Below, piece after piece: positions 45,450 through 54,289 of a stretch of 64,000 bases of DNA. The stretch's first letter is position 1, and every line of letters begins with the position of its first letter. Made by a program: the position numbers and the translations under genes. The DNA comes from CAZGMC01 sp964526565 (GTDB taxonomy: Bacteria > Pseudomonadota > Alphaproteobacteria > DSM-16000 > Inquilinaceae), in contig CAZGMC010000005.1 of NCBI GenBank assembly GCA_964526565.1, forward strand, positions 1 through 64,000. Reading direction: 5' to 3'. The notes beneath the pieces are model-generated. The model was not told the origin of the DNA, did not search any database, and saw only the letters and a program-made list of their open reading frames with translations.

Positions 45450-45536
45450 GCCGCACAACCCACCGGAACGATCTCCCGGAACAACCTCGCGAAGCTGCGC
45501 TCGCAGCGGCCCGCTGCCGGCGGCCAGGCGCCAGGG

Positions 45537-46124
45537 TCAGTTGAACAGGCCGTCGAGGACGCCTTCCAGCGGCGCGCGGCGGCGCCGCTCGATGGTCGGC
45601 ACCTCGCCTTCGGTCAGCGGCTGGCCGAGCGCGGCGTTGGCGGCCAGGCGCTGCGATTCGGCGCGCGGGTCGACGACGACGCCGGGCGGCGGCTGGCTCT
45701 GCCAGAACATGATGCGGTCGACAAAGCTCTGGTCGGCCACCATCAGGTTGGCCGATTCCTCGTTGATCACGCGGCGGATGTCCGGCTGGGCGCGATCGGC
45801 ACCGGCCTGCGTCAACAGCGCGGTCTGGCCCCGGGTCAGCGGCTCGCCTTCACCCGCCGCCGCGCCCGGCCCGCCCGTCACCACCTGGCGGGCGCGGTCG
45901 CGGGCGGCCATTTCCTGCGGCCGCGGAGCGCCAGGGGCCGGCGGCCGCAGATTGAAATCGGGCGGCATGGACAGTGGTGCGCGCGGCACCACCGCGAACT
46001 CGTCGGGCACGGTGCGGTCCAGGCCGAAGGCCTGGCGCGCATCGCCGCATCCCGACAGCGCCGTCGCCGCGGCCAGCAGCAGCGCGGCGCCGGCAAGCGT
46101 AGCGCGGGTCGACGTCATTCCCAT
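45537..46124 (-). CDS. DUF3035 lipoprotein
   Basis: A 195-residue protein with a lipoprotein signal (LAGAALLLAAATALSGCGD, lipobox LSGC) and a DUF3035 body: RTVPDEFAVVPRAPLSMPPD, FNLRPPAPGAPRPQE, and the C-terminal LAANAALGQPLTEGEVPTI. DUF3035 genes usually lie next to lspA in alphaproteobacteria. ATG 46124 follows two copies of a 15-bp repeat (46126-46155). Confidence 0.88.
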   Translation of the reverse strand: MGMTSTRATLAGAALLLAAATALSGCGDARQAFGLDRTVPDEFAVVPRAPLSMPPDFNLRPPAPGAPRPQEMAARDRARQVVTGGPGAAAGEGEPLTRGQTALLTQAGADRAQPDIRRVINEESANLMVADQSFVDRIMFWQSQPPPGVVVDPRAESQRLAANAALGQPLTEGEVPTIERRRRAPLEGVLDGLFN

Positions 46125-46149
46125 CACCCTGTGCTCAGTCACCCTGTGC

Positions 46150-46665
46150 TCAGTCACGATTCGTCCCCTGCGACAGCGCGGCCCGGCCGGCCGGGTGGCC
46201 GAACAGGCTGTCGATCAAAAGCAGTCCGACGCCGACGCTGATCGCCGTGTCGGCCACATTGAAGGCATACCAATGATACCCGTATGCATGGAAATCAAGA
46301 AAATCAACCACGGCCCCGAAGCGGACCCGATCGATCAGATTGCCGACGGCGCCGCCGATGACCAGCCCGATCACCACCGCCAGGAACGGCCGCCGCATGC
46401 CGGCCAGCCAGACCAGCAGGCCGACGGTGATCGCCCCGGCCAGGGCGACGAGCACCCAGCGCATCGCGCCAGTGCCGCCGTCGGCCAGGCCGAAGCTGAT
46501 GCCGCGGTTCCACACCAGGACCAGGTTGAAGAACTCCGTCACCTCGACGATGCGCGGCGGCTGCATGACCACGGCCAGGATCACCCACTTCGTGACCTGG
46601 TCGACGACGATGACCAGCGCCGCCACGACCAGCCCCAGGCGCCAGCGGCTGCGCTCCTCCGCCAC
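46150..46665 (-). CDS. lspA: Signal peptidase II
   Basis: A 171-residue polytopic aspartyl protease that cleaves prolipoproteins. The two catalytic Asp motifs are GNLIDRVRFGAVVDFLD and FNVADTAISVGV. The start is a GTG at 46665 (VAEERSRWRLG), 11 nt after the ileS stop. It probably processes the DUF3035 lipoprotein encoded next to it. Confidence 0.94.
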   Translation of the reverse strand: MAEERSRWRLGLVVAALVIVVDQVTKWVILAVVMQPPRIVEVTEFFNLVLVWNRGISFGLADGGTGAMRWVLVALAGAITVGLLVWLAGMRRPFLAVVIGLVIGGAVGNLIDRVRFGAVVDFLDFHAYGYHWYAFNVADTAISVGVGLLLIDSLFGHPAGRAALSQGTNRD

Positions 46666-46676
46666 GGCGCGGCCCC

Positions 46677-49601
46677 TCACGCCGCCGCCGTCAGGTGCTC
46701 GACGGCGTCGGCGCAGCGACCGCACAGCGTCGGGTGTGCCGCCACGGTGCCGACCTCCGGCAGGACCTTCCAGCAGCGCTCGCACTTGTTGCCGGGGGCC
46801 GGCTCGATGGTCACGGCGACGCCCGGCACGTCGGCCAGGCGGAACGCATGATCCGGTCCCTCGCCGACAGTCACGGCCACGTCGGACGTGATGCAGACGT
46901 CGGCAAACGCCACCTCGGCCAGCAGGTCGGCCAGCTCCTGAGTGACGTGCACGACCGGCCGCGCCTGCAGCGAGGCGCCGATGCGCTTCTCCGCCCGCTC
47001 CAGCTCCAGGGCGCCGGTGACGACGCGGCGCACCTGGCGGATCCGCGCCCACTTCGCGGCCAGCGCCTCGTCGCGCCACTCAGGGGGAACGGCCGGGAAC
47101 ACCCGCTCGTGCACGCTGCCGGCGTCCTCGCCCATGCGGGTGGTCCACGCCTCCTCCGCCGTGAAGCACGCGATCGGCGCCAGCCAGGCGGTCAGGCAGG
47201 AGAACAGCTCGTCGAGCACGGTGCGGGTGGCGCGGCGGCGCACACTGTCCGGCCGGTCGCAGTACAGCGCGTCCTTGCGGATGTCGAAGTAGAACGCCGA
47301 CAGGTCGACGGCACAGAACGCATGCAGCGTCGTCGAGATGGTGGTGAAGTCGAAGTCGTCGGTCGAGCGCCGCACCAGCGCGTCGATCTCGGCCAGCCGG
47401 TGCAGCACCCAGCGCTCCAGCTCCGGCATCTCCGCCACGGGGAGGCGCTCGGCGTCGGAGAACCCGTCCATGGCGCCGAGCAGGTAGCGCAGGGTGTTGC
47501 GCAGGCGGCGGTAGCTGTCGACGTGGAACTGGAGGATCTCCTTGCCGATGCGCAGGTCCTCGGAATAGTCGGAGCCGGCCACCCACAGGCGCAGGATGTC
47601 GGCGCCGTGCTGGTCGCAGACCTGTTGCGGCGCCACCACATTGCCCAGCGACTTGGCCATCTTGCGGCCCTGCTCGTCGAGCACGAAGCCGTGGGTCAGC
47701 ACGGCGTCATAGGGCGCCCGCCCGCGTGTGCCGCAGCTCTCCAGCAGCGAGGAATGGAACCAGCCGCGGTGCTGGTCCGAGCCCTCCAGGTAGAGCGAGG
47801 CCGGCCAGCCGAGGTCCGGGCGCTGCTCCAGCACGAAGGCGTGGGTCGAGCCGGACTCGAACCAGACGTCGACGATGTCGAACACCTGCGCGTACTTTTC
47901 GGCGCGGTAGGCGTCGCCCAGGAAGTCCTGCGGGTCGTGTGCCCACCACGCATCGGAGCCCTCGGCCGCGAAGGCGGCAGCGATGCGCTCGCACACTGCC
48001 GGGTCGCGCAGCGGCTCGCCGGTCGCCTTGTCGACGAACAGGGCGATCGGCACGCCCCAGGCGCGCTGTCGGCTGATGCACCAGTCGGGCCGCTGCTCGA
48101 TCATGGAATAGAGCCGGGTGTAGCCGGCCTGCGGCACGAAGCGGGTGTTGTCGAGCGCGGCCAGGGCCTTGGCGCGCAGGCCGTTGGCCTCCATCGAGAT
48201 GAACCACTGGTCGGTGGCGCGGAAGATCAGCGGCGCCTTGGACCGCCACGAGTGCGGATAGCTGTGGGTCAGGCTGCCGCGGGCCAGCAGCGCGCCGCGC
48301 GCCTCCAGCCGGCCGATCACCGCCTCGTTGGCGTCGCCCTTCTTCCCCTCGGCGGTGTAGGTGGCGCGGCCGGCGAACAGCGGCACCTCGTCCAGGAACC
48401 GGCCGTCCTCACCGACCATGGGCGGCACCTCCAGGCCGTGGCGGGTGCCGAGCTCGAAATCTTCCGCGCCGTGGCTGGGGGCGATGTGGATGATGCCGGT
48501 GCCGACCTCCTCGGTGGCGAACGGCGCCTCCAGCGCCGGCACCGGGAAGTCGTAGCCCTCGCCGAAAAACGGGTGGTGGCAGCGCGTGCCCTCCAGCGCC
48601 TGGCCGGGGAACACGTGCGACAGGTGCCACAGCGTGATCCCGGCCGCCTCGCGCACGCTGTCGGCCAGCGGCAGGGCGACGACCAGCCGCTCGCCGATCC
48701 GCGCGTTGCTGTCCTCGGCGACGGCGTCGACGCGGAACAGGCCGTACTCGATGCCGGCCCCGTAGGCGACGGCGCGGTTGCCGGGGATGGTCCAGGGCGT
48801 GGTCGTCCAGATGACGATGCTGACGCCGTCCTCCGCCGGCACCGCCGCGTTGGGGCACTCCACAACGGGAAAGCGCACGAAGATGGTGGTCGAGGTCAGG
48901 TCGGCGTACTCGACCTCGGCCTCGGCCAGGGCGGTCTTTTCCACCACCGACCACAGCACCGGGCGCAGGCCGCGATAGAGCCCGCCGTTCAGCAGGAACT
49001 TGTGGATCTCGCGGACGATCTGTGCCTCGGCCGGCCGGGTCATGGTGGTGTAGGGCCGGGCCCAGTCGCCGACCACGCCCAGGCGCCTGAACTCGGCAGC
49101 CTGCACGTCGACCCAGTGCTCGGCAAAGTCGCGGCACTCCTGCCGGAACTGCAGGATCGGCATCTGGTCCTTGTCGCGGCCGGCCTCGCGGTAGCGCTGC
49201 TCGATGCGCCATTCGATGGGCAGGCCGTGGCAGTCCCACCCCGGCACGTAGTTGGCGTCGCGGCCCATCATCTGCTGCGACCGGACGACCAGATCCTTGA
49301 GGATCTTGTTCATGCCGGTGCCGATGTGGATGTTGCCATTGGCGTAGGGCGGGCCGTCGTGGAGGATGAACGGCGCGCGGCCACGGCTTTGCGCGCGCAG
49401 CCGGCCGTACAGGTCCATCCTTTCCCAGCGCGCCAGGATCTCGGGCTCCTTCTTGGGCAGCCCGGCACGCATGGGGAAGGCGGTGCGCGGCAGGAAGACG
49501 GTCTTCTTGTAGTCGGCGCCCTGTCCGGCGGCCGGCTTCACCCCTGCCTCGGTCCCTGCCCCGGTCCCAGCCTTGGTCTTCATATCGCTGTCGGCACTCA
49601 T
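46677..49601 (-). CDS. ileS: Isoleucyl-tRNA synthetase
   Basis: A 974-residue class I synthetase. The HIGH-type motif is in YANGNIHIGTGMNKILKD, the KMSKS-type motif in GRKMAKSLGNVV, and the C-terminal zinc ribbon in CERCWKV...LCGRC. An editing domain lies between. The N-terminus has a GTGAGTEAG low-complexity start; ATG 49601 or 49583 fit. First gene of ileS-lspA-DUF3035. No ribF precedes it. Confidence 0.97.
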   Translation of the reverse strand: MSADSDMKTKAGTGAGTEAGVKPAAGQGADYKKTVFLPRTAFPMRAGLPKKEPEILARWERMDLYGRLRAQSRGRAPFILHDGPPYANGNIHIGTGMNKILKDLVVRSQQMMGRDANYVPGWDCHGLPIEWRIEQRYREAGRDKDQMPILQFRQECRDFAEHWVDVQAAEFRRLGVVGDWARPYTTMTRPAEAQIVREIHKFLLNGGLYRGLRPVLWSVVEKTALAEAEVEYADLTSTTIFVRFPVVECPNAAVPAEDGVSIVIWTTTPWTIPGNRAVAYGAGIEYGLFRVDAVAEDSNARIGERLVVALPLADSVREAAGITLWHLSHVFPGQALEGTRCHHPFFGEGYDFPVPALEAPFATEEVGTGIIHIAPSHGAEDFELGTRHGLEVPPMVGEDGRFLDEVPLFAGRATYTAEGKKGDANEAVIGRLEARGALLARGSLTHSYPHSWRSKAPLIFRATDQWFISMEANGLRAKALAALDNTRFVPQAGYTRLYSMIEQRPDWCISRQRAWGVPIALFVDKATGEPLRDPAVCERIAAAFAAEGSDAWWAHDPQDFLGDAYRAEKYAQVFDIVDVWFESGSTHAFVLEQRPDLGWPASLYLEGSDQHRGWFHSSLLESCGTRGRAPYDAVLTHGFVLDEQGRKMAKSLGNVVAPQQVCDQHGADILRLWVAGSDYSEDLRIGKEILQFHVDSYRRLRNTLRYLLGAMDGFSDAERLPVAEMPELERWVLHRLAEIDALVRRSTDDFDFTTISTTLHAFCAVDLSAFYFDIRKDALYCDRPDSVRRRATRTVLDELFSCLTAWLAPIACFTAEEAWTTRMGEDAGSVHERVFPAVPPEWRDEALAAKWARIRQVRRVVTGALELERAEKRIGASLQARPVVHVTQELADLLAEVAFADVCITSDVAVTVGEGPDHAFRLADVPGVAVTIEPAPGNKCERCWKVLPEVGTVAAHPTLCGRCADAVEHLTAAA

Positions 49602-50055
49602 CGGCGGCTCTCGTCGCTCCCGGCATTGCGGCCCGGCACGCCCGCGACCCCAGGGCCGCCCGCGCGAGGCCGGCAAGCTATAGCGGGAATCGGACGACAT
49701 TGTGAAGGCATGCGGTGGGAAACACCGCCGGGCAGTGTCCGTCAGCCGATCGGCCGCACCGCGCCCGGCGCCTTCCGTCCGCAGTGTAAGGAAAATCGAC
49801 GGTCAGACGACAGGCACCATCAGGCGCTCCCCGCCCTGCATGAGGCGCCGCGCGCCAAATTGTGGCGGGCGCAGGCCCGGACGCCGTGTCGGACATATTT
49901 ACATACACGCTTTTTTTGCGCACAAGAGAGCGCATCAACACCAAATCATTAAAGGCAGCCATCATAAACAGCATGAAAATTGCATATTACCGCCGCGTGG
50001 CGTGCCGGACCCATGGTGCCGCGGGCGGCCGGGCCAAGGCGGAGGAAAACGGATT
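49602..50055. other. 454-bp divergent intergenic region
   Basis: AT-rich from about 49855 to 49995 (acatatttacatacacg, aaaattgcatattacc). It holds the promoters of ileS and of the PEP-CTERM gene. No clear sigma-54 TGGCAC-N5-TTGC element was seen. A GGAGGAAAAC ribosome binding site precedes the ATG at 50056. Confidence 0.55.
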
Positions 50056-51417
50056 ATGATGCAGCAGTCCGCGTCCATGACATGCCGCCGATGGCGGCTT
50101 GCGGCCGTCGCCCTTGTCGTGTGGGCGGTCGTGGTGGCCGCCATGAGCCGGCAGGAGGCCGGTGCGGTCACGATCGACTTCCAGGCCTATTCGGGCCTGC
50201 CGTTCGGCTTCTCCACCTATCAGGAGGACGACTTCATCGTCAGCGTGGTGCAGAGCACCAACAGCGGCACGAACCTGGGCATCGATTTCACCAATCAGGG
50301 CGGCGACATCTTCCTGGGCGGGCCGGTGCAGTGGACCGTCAATGTCAAGCCCCTGGTCTCCGGCACGACCTTCGACCTCGACAGCCTGAACCTGTTCCCG
50401 TTGTCACAGCCCGGCAGCGGCACGGTGCGGGTCAGCGTTCCCAGCACGGCGATCACGCAGGACCTGAGCGTCACGAACGTATCGGCCGAGCAGACGCGGA
50501 CGCTCTCGAGCAGCTTCCAGGGCATTGCCGAGTTCAACGTCACCGGCCTGAGCGGCGATGCCCTCGGTCATGTCTACATAGACGATATCGTCATCAGCAA
50601 CGTGAACGTGGGCACCAACACGCCGCCGACGGCCCAAGCCAACGGGCCCTACACGTTCAACCCCGGCGCCGGAATCTTCAACGTCCTGCTTGACGCGACC
50701 GGCACGACCGACCCTGATGAGACGCTGTCCGCCAGCCAACTGGAATGGGAATCCGAAACCGGCCAGACCCTGGCGGGCTTCAATCCCGGTCTCAGCGTGC
50801 AGGAGACCAACCTGCAGCACACGCTGGATACCGCCGTCGTCACGTTGACCGTCACCGACACGCCCGGCGACACCGACACCGAAACGGCGACGGTGGCGTA
50901 CGCCAACACCGCGCCGCAGGATCTGATGGTGACGCCGACGATCGAGGCCGACGCCTCCGTCACGCTCGACCTGCAGCTCAGCGATGCCGATTACGGCGTG
51001 GCGCAGTCCGGCCCGTTCCCGGCCGATTTCGAGATCGTCGAGGTGGAGTTCAGCACCTCAAACGTGTTCGGTGCGGCGACCGCCCTGCTCAGTGGCGACA
51101 CAGTCAACCCCGGTGGCGACTTCTCCTTCACGGCCTCGTCGAGCGGCGCGTTCGGTGCCCTGAATGACTTGGCCAGTGCGTCCGTCACCATCGGCAATGC
51201 CGAGCTGCAGTCCTATTTCGGTGGGCTGGGCACCTTCAATACCTACCTGAACGTGCGCGACCGGGCCGGCGAGACGGCCTCGTTTGCCTTCCAGATCGAG
51301 GTGACCAGCCCCGGCGGCAATCAGGTACCGGAAGCCGGAACTCTCGCCCTGCTGGCCTCGGGGCTGGCCGGGCTGGCCTGGGTGCGGCACAATGCCGCGC
51401 GCCGCGGTCGCGCCTGA
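50056..51417 (+). CDS. PEP-CTERM sorting-domain protein
   Basis: A 453-residue exported protein. The signal helix (RLAAVALVVWAVVVAAMS) is followed by a beta-rich domain (IDFQAYSGLPFGFSTYQEDD) and a cadherin/PKD-like repeat area (NTPPTAQANGPYTF). The C-terminus is VPEAGTLALLASGLAGLAWV and a basic tail: a PEP-CTERM signal with VPEA instead of VPEP. Exosortases recognise such tails and link the protein to the surface or an exopolysaccharide. No exosortase or EPS gene is in the window. Confidence 0.82.
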   Translation: MMQQSASMTCRRWRLAAVALVVWAVVVAAMSRQEAGAVTIDFQAYSGLPFGFSTYQEDDFIVSVVQSTNSGTNLGIDFTNQGGDIFLGGPVQWTVNVKPLVSGTTFDLDSLNLFPLSQPGSGTVRVSVPSTAITQDLSVTNVSAEQTRTLSSSFQGIAEFNVTGLSGDALGHVYIDDIVISNVNVGTNTPPTAQANGPYTFNPGAGIFNVLLDATGTTDPDETLSASQLEWESETGQTLAGFNPGLSVQETNLQHTLDTAVVTLTVTDTPGDTDTETATVAYANTAPQDLMVTPTIEADASVTLDLQLSDADYGVAQSGPFPADFEIVEVEFSTSNVFGAATALLSGDTVNPGGDFSFTASSSGAFGALNDLASASVTIGNAELQSYFGGLGTFNTYLNVRDRAGETASFAFQIEVTSPGGNQVPEAGTLALLASGLAGLAWVRHNAARRGRA

Positions 51418-51454
51418 GTGCGGATTGGGCGGCGGAAGCGGCAGGCGGATCGGG

Positions 51455-52306
51455 ATGGCAGCACGCGCGCACCCAGGCCGCGGGCGGTCCTGGTGGGGGT
51501 ATCGGGCGGAAGTGGCAGGGGCCCTGCTGGCCGCCAGCGGCGCGCTGCTCGTCGTGCCGGCGGGACCGGTGACTGCTGCCGACGCCGATGGCGACTTCAT
51601 GCTGCGCGGCGTCGGTCAGGCCACCTGCCGGACCTTCGTGGCCGAGCGGAACCGTGCCCTGGCGGACCGCCGCGCCGGGACCGGCTCTGGCGACCAGGGC
51701 GCGGGCGAACCCGACTCGAATACCGCGGCTCCAGGCGAAGCGGCTCCAGGCGAAGCGGCTCCAGGCGAAGCGGCTCCAGGCGAAGCGGCTCCGGAGGCGG
51801 ACGGTGCGGGCGCGGCCGGGCCGGAGGGCGAAGGCACGGCCGGGCCGGCGATGCGGTTCGCCCTGTTCGCCGGCTGGATCGACGGCTACCTGACCGCCAT
51901 GAACCGGTTGCAGCCGGACACCTTCGCCCTGGCGCCGTGGATGTCGGTGGAACTGGTCGCCGGCCTGGTGGCGCGGCATTGCGACGAGAACCCGGAGCTG
52001 CGCTTCGGCGACGCCGTCCAGGGCATGGTCCGCGCGCTCGAGCCCGACCGCCTGACCGCCCGCTCCGACCTGCTCACCCTGCGCGCCGGCGGCATCGCAC
52101 TGGTCGTGCATCGCGAGATCGTCCACCGCGCCGAGGCAGCCCTGGCCGAGGTCGGCCACGACCCCGGCCCGATCGACGGCACCTACGACCAGGCCACCCA
52201 CGCCGCGCTCCAGGCCTTCCAGCAGGCCCACGACCTGCCCCCCACCGGCCTGCCAGACCAGGCGACGCTGCTGACCCTGTTCCATCCCAGCGGCCGGGAA
52301 GGTTGA
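51455..52306 (+). CDS. Exported peptidoglycan-binding domain protein
   Basis: A 283-residue protein. A signal-like helix (AGALLAASGALLVVPAGPVTA) leads to a Cys-containing region (RGVGQATCRTFVAERNRAL ... VARHCDENPELRFGDAVQGM) that resembles HdeA/Rap1a-like periplasmic domains with a possible disulfide, interrupted by four APGEA repeats. The C-terminus is a PG_binding_1 domain (LAEVGHDPGPIDGTYDQATH; ALQAFQQAHDLPPTGLPD). Start at 51455 from an internal ATG. Stands alone downstream of the PEP-CTERM gene. Confidence 0.7.
   Translation: MAARAHPGRGRSWWGYRAEVAGALLAASGALLVVPAGPVTAADADGDFMLRGVGQATCRTFVAERNRALADRRAGTGSGDQGAGEPDSNTAAPGEAAPGEAAPGEAAPGEAAPEADGAGAAGPEGEGTAGPAMRFALFAGWIDGYLTAMNRLQPDTFALAPWMSVELVAGLVARHCDENPELRFGDAVQGMVRALEPDRLTARSDLLTLRAGGIALVVHREIVHRAEAALAEVGHDPGPIDGTYDQATHAALQAFQQAHDLPPTGLPDQATLLTLFHPSGREG
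51725..51784 (+). repeat. 15-bp in-frame tandem repeat x4
   Basis: gcggctccaggcgaa in four perfect copies encodes APGEA repeats in the peptidoglycan-binding protein. Confidence 0.95.
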
Positions 52307-52391
52307 CTCGCAAGCGATGCAGGGCGGTTGGCGTCGGCGGCGCAGCGACGTCCCGGTTTCGCCCTGTCGCGCGGCGATGCGCCACCGTCCG

Positions 52392-53249
52392 TCACGACAG
52401 CCCCGCGAACCCCCGCAGGTACTCCAGTCCAATAATCGCGCGGCTGCCGTACCAGGAGGTCATCTCGCCGTCGATCAGGCGGAGCTCCGGCCCGGCGCTG
52501 CCGTGTTCGCGGCGGAAGGTGGCCAGGTGGGCGGCGGTGAAGCGGTACGGCTCGGTGCTGAACAGGACCAGGTCCAGACCGCGCAGCAGCCCGGTGTCGA
52601 TGGTCACCTGCGGATAGCGCAAAGCCGGGTCGTGGCAGGCCGTGTCCCAGCCGGCCAGGGCCAGGGTGCGGGCGATGTAGGTATCGCGCGACACCGTCAT
52701 CCACGGGTCCTTCCAGATCAGGTAGAGCACCCGCCGCTGCGGCCGGCCCGCTGCCGCGGCGATCAGCGCATCGTGCGCGGCGCGAAACCGTGCGGCCAGC
52801 GCCGCGGCCTCGGCCGCCCGGCCGAACAGGCCGCCGATCAGCCGGTACAGGTCCAGGTTGTCGAGCGGCGCATTGGGATGGGTGACGACGACGCGCACCC
52901 CGGCCGCGGCAATCTCTTCGGCCAGGGACCGCGGCGTCTCATCGACATTGACCAGCACGTGGGTCGGCGCCAGTGCCAGCAGCCGGTCGAAGCGCACCTT
53001 CTTGGTGCCGCCGACGCTGGGCACGGTGGCGACGCGGGGCTGCGGATGGATGCAGTAGTGGGTGCGCCCGGCCACCCGGTCGCCCAGCCCCAGGTCGAAC
53101 AGCAGCTCGGTCAGGCTGGGCACCAGCGACACGATGCGGGCCGCATTGTCCGCCGGCGGATGCGCGACGCCGACGGCATCGACCAGCTGCGGCGACGGGT
53201 CCGTGGTCACGGGTCGCGCCAAACGGCCGGGCGGGGCGGCGGCCGGCAC
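52392..53249 (-). CDS. BtuF-like helical-backbone metal receptor
   Basis: A 285-residue protein of the TroA/BtuF fold: IVSLVPSLTELLFDLGLGDR, VGGTKKVRFDRLLALAPTHV, VLYLIWKDPWMTVSRDTYIA and YPQVTIDTGLLRGLDLVLFS match cobalamin- or heme-binding receptors. No signal peptide is visible from the GTG at 53249 or the next GTG at 53210, so it may be cytoplasmic or membrane-associated. It follows cobS after a single nucleotide, so a link with cobalamin is likely but not proven. A cobT gene, expected at this place, is absent. Confidence 0.78.
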   Translation of the reverse strand: MPAAAPPGRLARPVTTDPSPQLVDAVGVAHPPADNAARIVSLVPSLTELLFDLGLGDRVAGRTHYCIHPQPRVATVPSVGGTKKVRFDRLLALAPTHVLVNVDETPRSLAEEIAAAGVRVVVTHPNAPLDNLDLYRLIGGLFGRAAEAAALAARFRAAHDALIAAAAGRPQRRVLYLIWKDPWMTVSRDTYIARTLALAGWDTACHDPALRYPQVTIDTGLLRGLDLVLFSTEPYRFTAAHLATFRREHGSAGPELRLIDGEMTSWYGSRAIIGLEYLRGFAGLS

Positions 53250-53250
53250 G

Positions 53251-54234
53251 CTACACCAGCGTCGCCTGGACGCCGCTCTCGGGCAGCTCGGTGCCGAAGC
53301 AGCGCTGGTAGTACTCGGCCACGGTGGCGCGCTCCACCTCGTCGCACTTGTTAAGGAACGTGGTGCGGAAGGCGAAGCCCACGTCGCCGAAAATCCCGGC
53401 GTTTTCCGCCCAGGTGATCACCGTGCGCGGGCTCATCACGGTGGAGACGTCGCCGGCAATGAAGCCGGCTCGCGTCAGGTCGGCGACGCGCACCATGGCC
53501 GACACGCGCTCGCGCCCCTCCGACGTGTCCAGTGTGGGCAGCTTGGCCAGGACGATCTGCACCTCCTCGTCGTGGGGCAGGTAGTTCAGCGTGGCGACGA
53601 TGTTCCACCGGTCCATCTGGCCCTGGTTGATCTGCTGGGTGCCGTGATAGAGCCCGGTGGTGTCGCCCAGGCCGATCGTGTTGGCCGTGGAGAACATGCG
53701 GAACGCCGGGTGCGGGCGAATCACCCGGTTCTGGTCGAGCAGGGTCAGCCGCCCCTCCACCTCCAGCACCCGCTGGATGACGAACATCACGTCGGCGCGG
53801 CCGGCATCGTACTCGTCGAACACCAGCGCGCACGGGTGTTGCAAGGCCCACGGCAGCAGGCCCTCGCGGAACTCGGTGACCTGGCGGCCGTCGCGCACGA
53901 CGATGGCATCCTTGCCGATCAGGTCAATGCGGCTGATGTGGCTGTCCAGGTTGATGCGGATACACGGCCAGTTCAGCCGCGCCGCCACCTGCTCGATGTG
54001 GGTCGATTTTCCAGTGCCGTGATAGCCCTGGATCATCACCCTTCGGTTGTAGGCGAACCCGGCCAGTATGGCCAGCGTAGTGTCGCGGTCGAACCGGTAG
54101 GCCGGATCCAGGTCGGGGACGTATTCGTTCGGCTGGCTGAACGCCGGCACCTGCATCGTGCTGTCGATGCCGAAGGTCTGCTGCACCGAGATCCGGATGT
54201 CGGGAATGTTGTCGCGGGCCTGATCGAGGGTCAT
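53251..54234 (-). CDS. cobS: Cobaltochelatase subunit CobS
   Basis: A 327-residue AAA+ ATPase subunit of the aerobic cobaltochelatase (CobNST). The start TFGIDSTMQVPAFSQPNEYV and Walker A GYHGTGKSTHIEQ, Walker B LVFDEYDAGRADV, and FRMFSTANTIGLGDTTGLYH are typical. It lies between a J-domain gene and a BtuF-like gene. No cobT or cobN is in the window. Confidence 0.95.
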   Translation of the reverse strand: MTLDQARDNIPDIRISVQQTFGIDSTMQVPAFSQPNEYVPDLDPAYRFDRDTTLAILAGFAYNRRVMIQGYHGTGKSTHIEQVAARLNWPCIRINLDSHISRIDLIGKDAIVVRDGRQVTEFREGLLPWALQHPCALVFDEYDAGRADVMFVIQRVLEVEGRLTLLDQNRVIRPHPAFRMFSTANTIGLGDTTGLYHGTQQINQGQMDRWNIVATLNYLPHDEEVQIVLAKLPTLDTSEGRERVSAMVRVADLTRAGFIAGDVSTVMSPRTVITWAENAGIFGDVGFAFRTTFLNKCDEVERATVAEYYQRCFGTELPESGVQATLV

Positions 54235-54289
54235 GGATGTCGTTGTCCGCTAGGGTGGCTCGAGTCGGGAGAAGCGGGCCGGCTGCGAT

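Noticed and set aside
46695..49952. 1085-codon plus-strand open frame over ileS
   Set aside because: Antisense shadow of isoleucyl-tRNA synthetase.
49862..50059. 65-codon frame before the PEP-CTERM gene
   Set aside because: Lies in the AT-rich promoter region and has no start signal.
52307..54289. Cobalamin riboswitch for the BtuF-like or cobS genes
   Set aside because: No B12-box-like conserved core was seen upstream of either gene, and the spaces are too short.
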